64,000 nt of DNA from assembly GCF_900607235.1 (NCBI RefSeq), contig NZ_LR027852.1:310001-374000 (forward strand). The letters run 5' to 3'. Below, piece after piece: positions 16,829-25,738 of the stretch. Made by a program: the position numbers and the translations under genes. The notes under the pieces were generated by a model that did no database searches, was not told the origin of the DNA, and saw only the letters and a program-made list of their open reading frames with translations. This DNA is from Olivibacter jilunii. Its GTDB lineage: Bacteria > Bacteroidota > Bacteroidia > Sphingobacteriales > Sphingobacteriaceae. Numbering within the stretch: position 1 is the first letter of the stretch; the number at the start of each line of letters is the position of its first letter.

Positions 16829-19546
16829 TTACAAATCGTTCTGCGCCTTTTTTATGATTTTATTAAGTTCTATTCCCTTTCCAAGTACTCCTTTGAAGAG
16901 ATCACCAGTCTCTTTCAACCGATCATAAGCATTGTGAATAGTAAAGTCGCTCATTTTTAAACCACGTTTCACTTCGTCCCAGGCAAGTGGCATCGAGACG
17001 GTTGCTCCCGGCTTTGGTCGTAGGGAGTAGGGGCCAGCTATAGTAGCTCCGGGCCGGTTTTGCAAGAAGTCTAGATACATCTTTCCTTTTCGATCACTTA
17101 CTTTTCGTTTTAAGGATGTGAAATCGGGTAGTTGCTCGTGTACCAGACTGACGATGACCTTTGCAAAAAGCTGCGATTGCTCATAAGAGTATTTCGCTCC
17201 CAATGGGATGTAAATATGAATACCGGTGGACCCTGATGTTTTAGGATAGCTCGGTACGCCTAAAGCGTCCAATACCTTCCTCACTTCCTGAGCGGCTTCG
17301 ATGACCTGCTCGAAGGTGTTTTTATCAGGATCCAGATCGATCACGCAATAATCCGGATTATCGGGCGACTGCACTCTGCTAAACCAAGGATTCATCTCAA
17401 TACAGCCTAATGACGCCATCCATAGCAAGGTTGCTTCATCGTCGCCAACCAGGTATTCTTTATGTTCACCCTCGCTGGTGGTGTATGGGTAAGTTTTGCT
17501 TACCCATTCCGGCACTTTTCCCTTCACATCTTTTTGATAAAAGCTTGGACCTTTAATGCCATTTGGGAAGCGGTTCAGAGACATCGGACGATCTTTCAAG
17601 TAGGGTAAGATAAATTCGGCTATTCTATAATAATAGTTGAACATGTCTCGTTTGGTAATGCCGTCATCCGGCCAATAGACCTTGCTGAGATGCGTAAATT
17701 TCAATTCTTTACCATTAACTTTACGTGTTTGCGTCTCTTCACGTGGGTTCAAGAGGGTACGCCTTTCGGTTTTAGCGGGCTTGATCGCATGTTTAGTCCC
17801 CTTGTCTTCTTCTTCCACCTCGGCCACGGTGGATTCTGTGTCAGCCGCTTTCTCCAATACGACATCATCGGCTTCTTTGTCCTCCCGCATACCTTTGAAA
17901 GATGCCTGCCGGAAAATTCCTTCGCTGGTAACTTCGGCGTAGTTCACTTCGCATACTAGTTCCGGTTTCAGCCATGTAGGTTTTGCGCCGAGTCGTTGTG
18001 GACGAAAACGGGATGGCTTGTCCACGTCAGGTTCTACATCGAAGGGACTTCTGTCGGTAATCAGCGGTTTGAATAGCTTCATCATTTCCTTCTGCTTGCT
18101 GTCCGAAAAACCGGTGCCCACTTTACCCGCATATCGAAGTTTCTTTCCGTCATACACCCCCATGACGAGGGCACTGAACGCTTTGGACGTTCCCTCATTA
18201 CGCGTAAACCCAGCGATCACTACTTCTTGTCGCCGTTGCACTTTGATCTTAAGCCACTCTTTCGATCGAAGGTCAGAGGTGTACTTACTATCAGCTTTTT
18301 TTGCTATAATACCTTCAAGCCCGACCTGCTCTGCCGCGTCAAAAAAGTCGATCCCCCTTGCGGCGAAAACCTTACTTTGGCGGATACGGTCATCATCAGT
18401 AGGTAATATGTCCTGAAGGATTGCCTGCCGTTCTACCAATGGCAATCCCATCAGGTTTTTGCCCTCATACCATAAAATGTCAAAAACGTAATAAACCAAG
18501 TTGCCATCGGCTTCGCTTCGCCAATTCTGTAAGGCCCCAAAGTCGGACAGCCCTTTTTCATCTAGCACAACAATTTCTCCATCAATTACGGCATTGATAC
18601 GCCATCCTTTCAAAAGGTCGACAAGCGGATAGTATTTATCGAAAGGAATATTATTCCGAGAAATTAGTTTAACATCTGTCTTACTGACCTTGGCAATGGC
18701 ACGATAACCATCCCATTTTACTTCGTATAGCCAATCCGGATCATCAAAAGGTTCGTCAATAAGGGTAGCCTTCATCGGTTTGATTGATTTCGGAATAGTG
18801 GATTCCGGTGCTTTTTTTAGCAAGCTGGGTACATCCATCTTCTGCGGCTCTCCGGCTTCATTTACATCATCCGCCAAGTGTTCATCAGCATTTTTGCTTT
18901 TTTTTGCTTGTGTGGTCTTTCTAGACTTTTCAACGGTTTTCTCACGGCCGTTTTGCCATACCTTATTGCTGCTTTTTTCAATCTCTTCCAATGCTTTGTC
19001 AGAAAGCACCGACTTGTCTTTTTTAGTGATATCAGATTTACTGGCAAATTCGTCTTTATGTTTGATAAGGAGCCAGCCGTTTTCACCCATCCCTGGTGTT
19101 TTTACCAGCGCATATTCGCCTTTTAGTTTATGTCCATGTAGCCGGATTTTGAGTGACCCTTTATGAAGCTGCTCCAATAAATGTTTTTCTTGTGCCTTCT
19201 TACTCTTCAGTCCTTCTATTGGTTCATAGGTGCCTTCGTCCCAAACAATTACCGTACCGCCGCCATATTGTCCTTTAGGGATAATCCCCTCAAACTGCCG
19301 ATAGTCCATGGGATGATCTTCCACCATCATCGCCAAACGCTTGTTCTGCGGATCAGTGGATGGGCCTTTAGGCACAGCCCAGCTTTTCAGCACCCCATCC
19401 ATTTCTAAGCGAAAGTCGTAATGTAATCGCGATGCTTTGTGTTTTTGCACCACAAAAGTGAGTTGTTTCCGGTTCGGACTCTTACCTGACTTCGGTTCAC
19501 TGGTCTTTTTAAAATCTCGTTTGTTACGGTATTGATCAAGCGGCAT
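16829..19546 (-). CDS. ligD: Multifunctional DNA ligase D (PE-Lig-Pol)
   Basis: Enzyme of bacterial non-homologous end joining, 905 residues. Residues about 30-165 are the 3'-phosphoesterase domain, with His42, Asp50 and His78 in the expected blocks (RLHYDFRLEMDG, MMVEDHPMDY). A Lys/Ser-rich linker runs to about 250. Residues about 255-560 are the ATP-dependent ligase with the nucleotidyl Lys277 in YEVKWDGYRA and motif DGEIVVLDEKG. Residues about 620-905 are the archaeo-eukaryotic primase-type polymerase with catalytic Asp737/Asp739 (VIDLDPD). The order PE-Lig-Pol differs from the mycobacterial Pol-PE-Lig order and matches many Bacteroidota and Pseudomonas variants (the latter Lig/PE adjacent). 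Its partner Ku is not in this window and no neighbour belongs to the repair pathway. Confidence 0.95.
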   Translation of the reverse strand: MPLDQYRNKRDFKKTSEPKSGKSPNRKQLTFVVQKHKASRLHYDFRLEMDGVLKSWAVPKGPSTDPQNKRLAMMVEDHPMDYRQFEGIIPKGQYGGGTVIVWDEGTYEPIEGLKSKKAQEKHLLEQLHKGSLKIRLHGHKLKGEYALVKTPGMGENGWLLIKHKDEFASKSDITKKDKSVLSDKALEEIEKSSNKVWQNGREKTVEKSRKTTQAKKSKNADEHLADDVNEAGEPQKMDVPSLLKKAPESTIPKSIKPMKATLIDEPFDDPDWLYEVKWDGYRAIAKVSKTDVKLISRNNIPFDKYYPLVDLLKGWRINAVIDGEIVVLDEKGLSDFGALQNWRSEADGNLVYYVFDILWYEGKNLMGLPLVERQAILQDILPTDDDRIRQSKVFAARGIDFFDAAEQVGLEGIIAKKADSKYTSDLRSKEWLKIKVQRRQEVVIAGFTRNEGTSKAFSALVMGVYDGKKLRYAGKVGTGFSDSKQKEMMKLFKPLITDRSPFDVEPDVDKPSRFRPQRLGAKPTWLKPELVCEVNYAEVTSEGIFRQASFKGMREDKEADDVVLEKAADTESTVAEVEEEDKGTKHAIKPAKTERRTLLNPREETQTRKVNGKELKFTHLSKVYWPDDGITKRDMFNYYYRIAEFILPYLKDRPMSLNRFPNGIKGPSFYQKDVKGKVPEWVSKTYPYTTSEGEHKEYLVGDDEATLLWMASLGCIEMNPWFSRVQSPDNPDYCVIDLDPDKNTFEQVIEAAQEVRKVLDALGVPSYPKTSGSTGIHIYIPLGAKYSYEQSQLFAKVIVSLVHEQLPDFTSLKRKVSDRKGKMYLDFLQNRPGATIAGPYSLRPKPGATVSMPLAWDEVKRGLKMSDFTIHNAYDRLKETGDLFKGVLGKGIELNKIIKKAQNDL

Positions 19547-19823
19547 AGCTAACCTAGCCCTAAAGGGCCCTCCATTTTTACTGAAAAATATTGATTCTTC
19601 GTCCTTTCAACATGTTTTTGATTCCTTCTATCACTCGTTTCATTGCCTGGCCAGCCTCTGTAGCGCCATCGCATCCCTTGCATGTTTTTTATTAACAAAA
19701 GAAACATCGATCAGTTTTATATCCTGTATTTAATCCGCAAGAACACTGGCATAACAACCAAGTTTACATTGACAAGGCTAGGTCGATTCGCTATTTTAGC
19801 AATGTACTGCGAATTTCGGCTTC

Positions 19824-20489
19824 CTAGTTGTTTATTGACCTCAATTTTATATTCCTGAACCATCCATCAGAAGAATTTCCGGTCCAAAAGCCCACCCATC
19901 CGGTATCAGTTTTACTAAGTCTATCCACAGATAGTGTTGGCACGTTACTGTCATTAATATAAACATCAACCGTTGATTCTTTAACGTGTATCCGAACATG
20001 GAACCAGTCATCTGGTTTGATATCCATATTCAACGCTGCTTCATATTTTCCGGGACTGTCACTGCGGAGCTTATTCCATGTATAGGTAGGATGAGCAATG
20101 TATTGGACACTGTGCGATTTCCGTTCCTGATTTTCGAAATTAAAAGGACGAAAATAGACTGCCTCAAAGGTTTGATCATTACTTCCATGGAAGGCGATAC
20201 CTACAAAGCTTCGCTGCGGGGTATTACTTCCTTTTATGTCAGCTTCTATGATCCCTTGCCGAAAGTTTACACCATTTATCCTTAAATAACCATCACCCTC
20301 TTTTGCTGTCAGATAAATATCGTTCCTTTCAAAAGTAACCGTTCGATTTATCGCCACTGACCGGGTTTGTATTACTTTAGCATCCAGCGTGATCGAATCC
20401 TGTGCATAGGCTATGGATAAGCCGAAAATGCTCATAAAAAGCGCGATAAGCTTGGTTACCTCCTTTTTGTTTTCTAAAATTGTTTTCAT
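19824..20489 (-). CDS. Secreted concanavalin-A-like/DUF1080-like beta-sandwich protein
   Basis: Exported protein of about 221 residues. The ATG at 20489 gives a short signal peptide ending in YAQ; an upstream ATG at 20537 would add 16 residues. The body is rich in beta strands with GIIEADIKGS, FVGIAFHGSNDQTFEAVYFRP, DDWFHVRIHVKESTVDVYIND and WVGFWTGNSSDGWFRNIKL. This is the pattern of LamG/3-keto-disaccharide-hydrolase-like (DUF1080) jelly rolls that bind or process carbohydrate. No catalytic residues can be named. It stands alone, with four TTCA repeats at ten-base spacing upstream (20566-20600). Confidence 0.7.
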   Translation of the reverse strand: MKTILENKKEVTKLIALFMSIFGLSIAYAQDSITLDAKVIQTRSVAINRTVTFERNDIYLTAKEGDGYLRINGVNFRQGIIEADIKGSNTPQRSFVGIAFHGSNDQTFEAVYFRPFNFENQERKSHSVQYIAHPTYTWNKLRSDSPGKYEAALNMDIKPDDWFHVRIHVKESTVDVYINDSNVPTLSVDRLSKTDTGWVGFWTGNSSDGWFRNIKLRSINN

Positions 20490-20846
20490 GCGATTTAAAT
20501 GATTAGAGACGTATAACTGGGTTAACTTATTGAACAAATGAAAAAAATTCAGTCGGATCTAACAAATTCAATGCAGTTCAAAATCGTTCAATTGCGTTCC
20601 AAGCCCAGCCAATTTTTCGGATTTTCTCTCGGGTTGTAAATCAACCTTCATCGTCTTTAATCAACTTTTAGGATGTTTTCTAGGAAATTTCATACATTGA
20701 ATGTGCTTATTCGAATAGTTTAGTCATTCATTAGCAGGCACTTTGTAGAAATTGGGCGGAATCGTCTAAGCTATTAGTCGATTTCTGAAACCATTTGATG
20801 AAGCGAACTGTTCTATCAGCAGATATCATTTTATGAATAGAAACCC
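20490..20846. other. Intergenic region with ten-base-phased TTCA repeats
   Basis: Non-coding gap between two divergent genes. TTCA-type tetramers start at 20567, 20577, 20587 and (TTCC) 20597, that is once per helical turn, three of them preceded by G. Such phased direct repeats are usual for regulators that bind one face of DNA. The rest shows no ORF, hairpin or clear promoter. Confidence 0.4.
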
Positions 20847-21365
20847 ATGAAAAAAGGCCTTGTCAGGAAATTTCCAATAATCATCATCCCATTCATGGCA
20901 ATGAACATCATCGCATTTTTGTCCTGTAGTAATCAGCAAAAACGAATGAGTAGCGAAGACATGGTGAATGCCCATACCACAAATAGTGATGAGCTAGAAG
21001 TTCCTTATGTATTAGCTGAAAACTATTTTGTCCGAAACGATTTTGATGAAACCAGTTTATCAACACCTAAAATATCAAGTCGTGAAGAGTTTGATAAAAT
21101 TTTTGGAATGGCCACAGTTATGGGGGATCAGGGGAAACCGACCCCGATTGATTTTACAAAGCAATTTGCTATTGCCGTTATTTCACCTGCAGATGAACTG
21201 GCCGTGAAGATGAAGGCGGTCTCCCTGCAAAAAAAGGAAGGTCATCTCCTCCTGCGTTATAAACAAGATATTGGTGCTAAACTAAGCATGAAGATACAGC
21301 CATTTTTATTATTGGTCGTTGATAAAAAGTTTGACGGGCAAGTCGCGGTAGAAGAGGAAAAGTGA
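20847..21365 (+). CDS. Putative lipoprotein, function unknown
   Basis: Protein of 172 residues with an N-terminal signal and lipobox-like FLSCSN (Cys27), so probably lipid-anchored. The mature part contains ENYFVRNDFDE, then SREEFDKIFGMATVMGDQG and PIDFTKQFAIAVISPADE, a pattern seen in small Bacteroidota lipoproteins and reminiscent of PrcB-like C-terminal domains (DF.K...IAV). The resemblance is weak and I do not assign a function. Its stop codon is followed by a strong bidirectional hairpin shared with the convergent SRPBCC gene. Monocistronic. Confidence 0.65.
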   Translation: MKKGLVRKFPIIIIPFMAMNIIAFLSCSNQQKRMSSEDMVNAHTTNSDELEVPYVLAENYFVRNDFDETSLSTPKISSREEFDKIFGMATVMGDQGKPTPIDFTKQFAIAVISPADELAVKMKAVSLQKKEGHLLLRYKQDIGAKLSMKIQPFLLLVVDKKFDGQVAVEEEK

Positions 21366-21381
21366 TCATTGCATTTTTATA

Positions 21382-21421
21382 TATTCCCTAATCCCAAGAG
21401 CGTCCTCGGGACTAGGGAATA
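21382..21421. terminator. Bidirectional terminator
   Basis: TATTCCCTAATCCC (21382-21395) pairs with GGGACTAGGGAATA (21408-21421), 13 of 14 bases, between convergent genes. Plus-strand continuation is CGTATTTTTACC, and on the minus strand ATATAAAAATGC follows; it probably stops transcription from both sides. Confidence 0.65.
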
Positions 21422-21435
21422 CGTATTTTTACCAC

Positions 21436-22368
21436 TTATTTATTGTAATCCGGATAGGGGGCGCCCTTACCGGTTTCGCAAAGGCGCTTCAGACTTCTGA
21501 AGAAAAGCGCCCAATCATAACTGCAAGAGGCAAACTCGGGCGTGTAGTCTTTCCATCCATCGTGATGGAAGAACAGTATACATCCTTTTTTATGCGGTTC
21601 GAGCTCAAAAGTAAGCCTTGTGCCTATCCATTCTTCATAAGCGCTAACACAAAGCCATTTTATCTTACTGTAGGGTTTAAGCTGCTCTACTTTCATTTCT
21701 TTGAAATAGTCAGGACCGAAAGAAAAGCGTAAGATACTTCCAATGGTTGGTTTTGCCAGGGTATCCGGCGTCCACCACCCCGCTAAACCTTCTTGGGTAG
21801 TTAGGGCCTCAAAAACTTTTTCAACAGGTGCTTCAATAAGCAATCGATGACGAATGCTTTTGTTTCTTGTTGTGTCGCTGTTATCCGGCGACTCTTTCTC
21901 CAAATCTTCGGTTTCATCATCTTTGGGTGTCGCACTCCCTTTTCCGGTTAAGATTAAATCCTTTAAGCTGTTCTGGATGTAATGTGTCCATGCGTCGTGG
22001 CAAATTTGGAAGCACTCATAGGCCGGAACCAAGCCCTGATGTGTAAATCTCAAAGTTGTTTTACCGTCTTTTTCGGATAACTCAAAAATCACATAGGTAT
22101 CTTTCCATTCCGTTTTTTCTTGCGCGAACTTGAAATAATTATCAAGCACATGCCAAACTACTTTTTCATTCGGCACCATTTCAGTGATTTTCATTTTCGC
22201 CCGGTGCACATCTTGATAATGGTAAGAAAATTCACTATGGAGCTTGTCTGTATCGCCGTCAATATTTTCTGACCACCAACCACGAACGTTGTTAACCGCC
22301 TTAAAAACTTCCTGTGGTTTCGCGTTGACCACCAGCGTGGTGCTAAAACTCTTATTTTCACTTTTCAT
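21436..22368 (-). CDS. Tandem SRPBCC (AHSA1-like) domain protein
   Basis: Cytoplasmic protein of 310 residues formed by two START-like domains in series. The first (1-145) has VNAKPQEVFKAVNNVRGWWS and KTTLRFTHQGLVPAYECF; the second (170-300) has IEAPVEKVFEALTTQEGLAGWW and ILFFHHDGW with a C-terminal WALFFRSLKRLCETGKG. The charged linker (about 148-170) is low-complexity. AHSA1-type domains bind hydrophobic ligands in a cavity; ligand and role are unknown. The gene is divergent from a DJ-1/AraC regulator and a TAACTTTG box lies at 22407-22414 on the minus strand, so the two may be co-regulated. Confidence 0.85.
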   Translation of the reverse strand: MKSENKSFSTTLVVNAKPQEVFKAVNNVRGWWSENIDGDTDKLHSEFSYHYQDVHRAKMKITEMVPNEKVVWHVLDNYFKFAQEKTEWKDTYVIFELSEKDGKTTLRFTHQGLVPAYECFQICHDAWTHYIQNSLKDLILTGKGSATPKDDETEDLEKESPDNSDTTRNKSIRHRLLIEAPVEKVFEALTTQEGLAGWWTPDTLAKPTIGSILRFSFGPDYFKEMKVEQLKPYSKIKWLCVSAYEEWIGTRLTFELEPHKKGCILFFHHDGWKDYTPEFASCSYDWALFFRSLKRLCETGKGAPYPDYNK

Positions 22369-22462
22369 TTTATTTTGATTTTATTCTTTTTCGTACTGTC
22401 TTAAGTCAAAGTTAGCGATCCAAGTACATCAACCGGGGGTGTCAAATAGACTTTATGGCGGG

Positions 22463-22493
22463 TTGATTTGGACATATGAATTGGTTAACTTTG
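22463..22493 (+). promoter_or_regulatory. Promoter of the DJ-1/AraC regulator
   Basis: TTG (22463-22465), 20 bases, then TAACTTTG (22486-22493) fits the Bacteroidota housekeeping promoter. Initiation would be near 22500, which rules out an upstream ATG at 22476 as the translation start and supports the one at 22521. Confidence 0.6.
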
Positions 22494-22520
22494 CATATAA
22501 CCGTCGTAAATCCGAAGCAG

Positions 22521-23522
22521 ATGAAACACCTTACCATATTAGTACCCAATATACAAACGGCCAACAGTACCATCGCTTGCATTGTTGGCGCGTACCAAAT
22601 TTTTACCGGTGCCAACAGCTATTGGGAGAAAAAAGGGAATAAACCATTATTTAAAATCGAGACGGCGGGCGTAGCAGAAGAATCTGCATTTATCAATGGA
22701 CTGCTGACTATAAAGCCACAGATCAATATATCGGCGTTAAAGAAGACCGATCTTGTGTTAATTCCTTCTTTAAACCCTGAATTCAAACAAGCAATGGAAG
22801 ATAATATGGTGTTGATAAACTGGTTTCGCGAGCAATATAAAAATGGCGCAGAAGTGGCTAGTATGTGCACGGGTGCGTTTATGTTAGCCTCCTCGGGATT
22901 ACTGGATAAAAGGAGTTGTTCTATTCATTGGAATTCAGCAGACAATTTTAGGTCCTTATTTCCGGAAGTACAGTTAAAAACCGAAAAATTAATTACGGAT
23001 GAAAACGGTATTTACACTAATGGGGGTGGTTACTCATTTCTGAATCTACTTTTGTATTTGGTTGAGAAGTATTTTGATCGGGAAACGGCCATTTATTGTT
23101 CCAAAATCTTTCAAGTAGAGATTGACCGTCAAACGCAATCTGCTTTCACGATATTCACCGGACAAAAGTCGCATGGCGATGAAGTTATAATAAAAGCGCA
23201 GCAATATATAGAAGATAATTTCAATGAGAAAATTTCCGTAGAAGATCTTTCGAGAAAACTTGCTATAGGTAGGCGAAATTTTGACCGGCGATTTATAAAA
23301 GCGACCGGTAATACGCCTATTGAATATTTGCAGCGGGTAAAGATCGAATCGGCCAAAAAAGCGTTTGAAACAACGCGTAAGACCATCAATGAAGTGATGT
23401 ACGAAGTAGGTTATTCAGATGTAAAAGCTTTCCGTGAAGTTTTTAGAAAGATAACGGGACTATCGCCTTTAGACTATAAAAATAAGTACAATAAAGATGC
23501 CGACAGCATGTTGTCGGATTAA
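22521..23522 (+). CDS. GlxA-type DJ-1/PfpI + AraC transcription regulator
   Basis: Regulator of about 333 residues. The N-terminal part (to about 190) is a DJ-1/PfpI amidotransferase-like domain with the nucleophile-elbow-like VASMCTGAFMLASSGLL. The C-terminal 100 residues are an AraC/XylS DNA-binding domain with two helix-turn-helix units (KISVEDLSRKLAIGRRNFDR and the RKTINEVMYEVGYSDVKAFR block) ending FRKITGLSPLDYKNKY. A promoter at 22463-22493 supports the start at 22521. Divergent from the SRPBCC gene, which is its most likely target, but no operator is evident. The ligand sensed is unknown. Confidence 0.9.
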   Translation: MKHLTILVPNIQTANSTIACIVGAYQIFTGANSYWEKKGNKPLFKIETAGVAEESAFINGLLTIKPQINISALKKTDLVLIPSLNPEFKQAMEDNMVLINWFREQYKNGAEVASMCTGAFMLASSGLLDKRSCSIHWNSADNFRSLFPEVQLKTEKLITDENGIYTNGGGYSFLNLLLYLVEKYFDRETAIYCSKIFQVEIDRQTQSAFTIFTGQKSHGDEVIIKAQQYIEDNFNEKISVEDLSRKLAIGRRNFDRRFIKATGNTPIEYLQRVKIESAKKAFETTRKTINEVMYEVGYSDVKAFREVFRKITGLSPLDYKNKYNKDADSMLSD

Positions 23523-23588
23523 ATACTTGGTTCACGTCTTTAATAAAGATACGTTTATTATGTATCTTGCGCATACAAAAAGACAGTA

Positions 23589-25103
23589 TTACGATTTAGA
23601 CGGTTCATGATGAATGGGGGCTAAAGCGCTTATTGCAGGTCCCTCAATCACCTCCCCATCTGTCGTAAAGCGACTGCCATGGCAGGGGCAATCCCAAGAC
23701 TGTTCACCACTATTCCAATGGACAATACAGCCCATATGGGGGCAGACCGCTGAGACAATGAATAGGTCTCCTGTTCGATTTCGGGATACGGCACATTTTT
23801 GCCCATTAATCTCCATAATCTTACCTTCCGTTGGCTTTATTTCGGAGAAGTGGTCCACATTTTCTTTAAATAAATAATCTTTAATTAACTCATAGGTAAC
23901 AGAAGCGTTGGCTTTTATATAATTGGCGGCCGACGCAATGGGCGTAATGCGCGAAGCATCATACAGCTTATTCCATGGGTTAGGATTGCCGATGATTTCA
24001 GCACTGATAATGATAGCAGCGAGGGTCCCATAAACTAAGCCATCGGCCGAGAAGCCCGTAGCGATATAGGTTTTCTTACTACCGGAGCTCTTGCCAATGT
24101 ACGGGATACCATCCGCCGGCTTATATTGTTGAGCGGCCCAACTGTAAACAACGGAATTAACATTAAAACGTTCGCGGAGGAAATTCTCTAGATTCCGGAA
24201 GCGCGACTCGTTGTGTTCCTCTGTACCAACCTTATGCTTCTCTCCCAATACCATCAGCACTTTGCCATGGGCCGTATCGTAGGTTCGTATAGAATAATGC
24301 TGTTTCGATATCATATCCCAATAAGTTCCATTAGGAGGGTAGTTGTCATTTAGTGTGGCTGCAACGGCATACTCCCTGTAAGGCTCCATAGAAGAATGGA
24401 CGAAATAGAGGCCTTTGGGTGTGTGTGTTGCCATAATTACTTCTGTTGCCGTTATCTTACCTCGATCAGTTATGACGATACAGGGTTCACCTTCTTCATA
24501 ACTCATCATTTTGGTGTGTTCAAAGATTAAACAAGAATCTGACTGAATATGTTGAGCTAGTGCAACCGTATATTGCAAAGGGTTAAATTGAGCTTGATTG
24601 GCGATGCTGAAACCGACACTTGGCTTTATATCAAATGGAATAAAATCCGATGTTGTTAGTCCAGCTCTTTCCACTGCTTCTCTTTCTTTTTGGATGTAAG
24701 AGGCACTTTCCCCTTGTTCGGAGAATAAACACCAAGGGACATGTACAAAGCCGCAATTGATATTGAACTCCTGTATAAGCGCTTCGATAAAATCAACGGC
24801 AGCTGCCCGCGACTCAACAATTTGCTTCGCATGCTCCTTCCCCCATTTTTTTTCAATGGTATGCAGTCCTTCACTACCCGGTATGGCATAAAGATTCCCG
24901 GTAGAAAATCCTGTGGAGCCTTCGCCAATAGCACGGGCTTCTAGTACGGTTACTTTTTTTCCTTGCTTTGCCAATAAATAGGCAGCGGTAATACCCGTAA
25001 TTCCGCCGCCAATGATTGCAACGTCTACGGTAAGGTCCTGATCGAGAATAGGAAAGGAGCCTTGCTTCGAGTTATCTTTCCATACAGAAGTTATGTTTAC
25101 CAT
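23589..25103 (-). CDS. FAD-dependent oxidoreductase with C-terminal Rieske domain
   Basis: Two-domain redox protein of 504 residues, like Bacillus YhfW. Residues 1-400 are a DAO-family FAD oxidoreductase with the dinucleotide motif VDVAIIGGGITGITAAYLL, the EARAIGEGSTGFSTGN block and a second FAD contact YIATGFSADGLVYGT. The last 80 residues are a Rieske [2Fe-2S] module with ligands in CPHMGC and CPCHGSRF. No signal peptide, so cytoplasmic. Such fusions are presumed to oxidise an amine or amino acid and hand electrons to the cluster, but the substrate is not known. Single gene, no obvious partner nearby. Confidence 0.9.
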   Translation of the reverse strand: MVNITSVWKDNSKQGSFPILDQDLTVDVAIIGGGITGITAAYLLAKQGKKVTVLEARAIGEGSTGFSTGNLYAIPGSEGLHTIEKKWGKEHAKQIVESRAAAVDFIEALIQEFNINCGFVHVPWCLFSEQGESASYIQKEREAVERAGLTTSDFIPFDIKPSVGFSIANQAQFNPLQYTVALAQHIQSDSCLIFEHTKMMSYEEGEPCIVITDRGKITATEVIMATHTPKGLYFVHSSMEPYREYAVAATLNDNYPPNGTYWDMISKQHYSIRTYDTAHGKVLMVLGEKHKVGTEEHNESRFRNLENFLRERFNVNSVVYSWAAQQYKPADGIPYIGKSSGSKKTYIATGFSADGLVYGTLAAIIISAEIIGNPNPWNKLYDASRITPIASAANYIKANASVTYELIKDYLFKENVDHFSEIKPTEGKIMEINGQKCAVSRNRTGDLFIVSAVCPHMGCIVHWNSGEQSWDCPCHGSRFTTDGEVIEGPAISALAPIHHEPSKS

Positions 25104-25268
25104 AATCAGCAGATTTATCTTTTAAAAGCAACACAAGGCCCCCTTCATTTGTTTCAAAAGAAAGTGGGAAGGATCATACACTTAAAAATGCTTTGTACCT
25201 CGTAAGGAAAAAACGGATAGAAAAAAATGAAGTAAGAAAAATGTTTTATTTTTAAAGAAATTAAAAGA

Positions 25269-25673
25269 ATGAAGAATATTATTGCTAAAGAAATTCTCGA
25301 CTACAACAGTTTTCTTAAAGGTGAAGACCAAGCTATCTGTGAATTACTTGCCAAAGAAATCAGTAGCAACTTACCTGAAGCGGAGAATAAGATATGGCAC
25401 CGTCATCCCGTTTGGTTTTTGGAAGGCAATCCTATTGCCGGCTATAATAAACTCAAAGCCGGTGTGCGACTCATGTTTTGGAGCGGGGCCGATTTCGGAG
25501 AAGAGGGGTTAAATCAACGAGGAGGTAAATTCAGAGACGCCTCTATCTTCTATCATTCAGTTGATGAAATTGATACAGACGATTTGCAACGCTGGCTCGC
25601 AAAATCAAGAGCCATTCAATGGGATTATAAAAATATTGTAAAACGTAAAGGCAAACTGGAAAGGCTAAAATGA
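25269..25673 (+). CDS. DUF1801 (YdhG-like) domain protein
   Basis: Small cytoplasmic protein of 134 residues matching the DUF1801 pattern: an N-terminal helix with Leu/Glu heptads, then SSNLPEAENKIWHRHPVWFL, GYNKLKAGVRLMFWSGADF and a C-terminal helix rich in Lys. The family has an alpha/beta fold and is related to iron-chaperone-like YdhG/frataxin-like annotations, but no biochemical role is established for this branch. AT-rich, isolated gene between two minus-strand genes; no terminator is visible after it. Confidence 0.75.
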   Translation: MKNIIAKEILDYNSFLKGEDQAICELLAKEISSNLPEAENKIWHRHPVWFLEGNPIAGYNKLKAGVRLMFWSGADFGEEGLNQRGGKFRDASIFYHSVDEIDTDDLQRWLAKSRAIQWDYKNIVKRKGKLERLK

Positions 25674-25738
25674 AACATACAATACTTCATAGCTTCTTGC
25701 CGCAGCCTGTCCTAGTGTAATTCTTTTGAACCCGGAGG

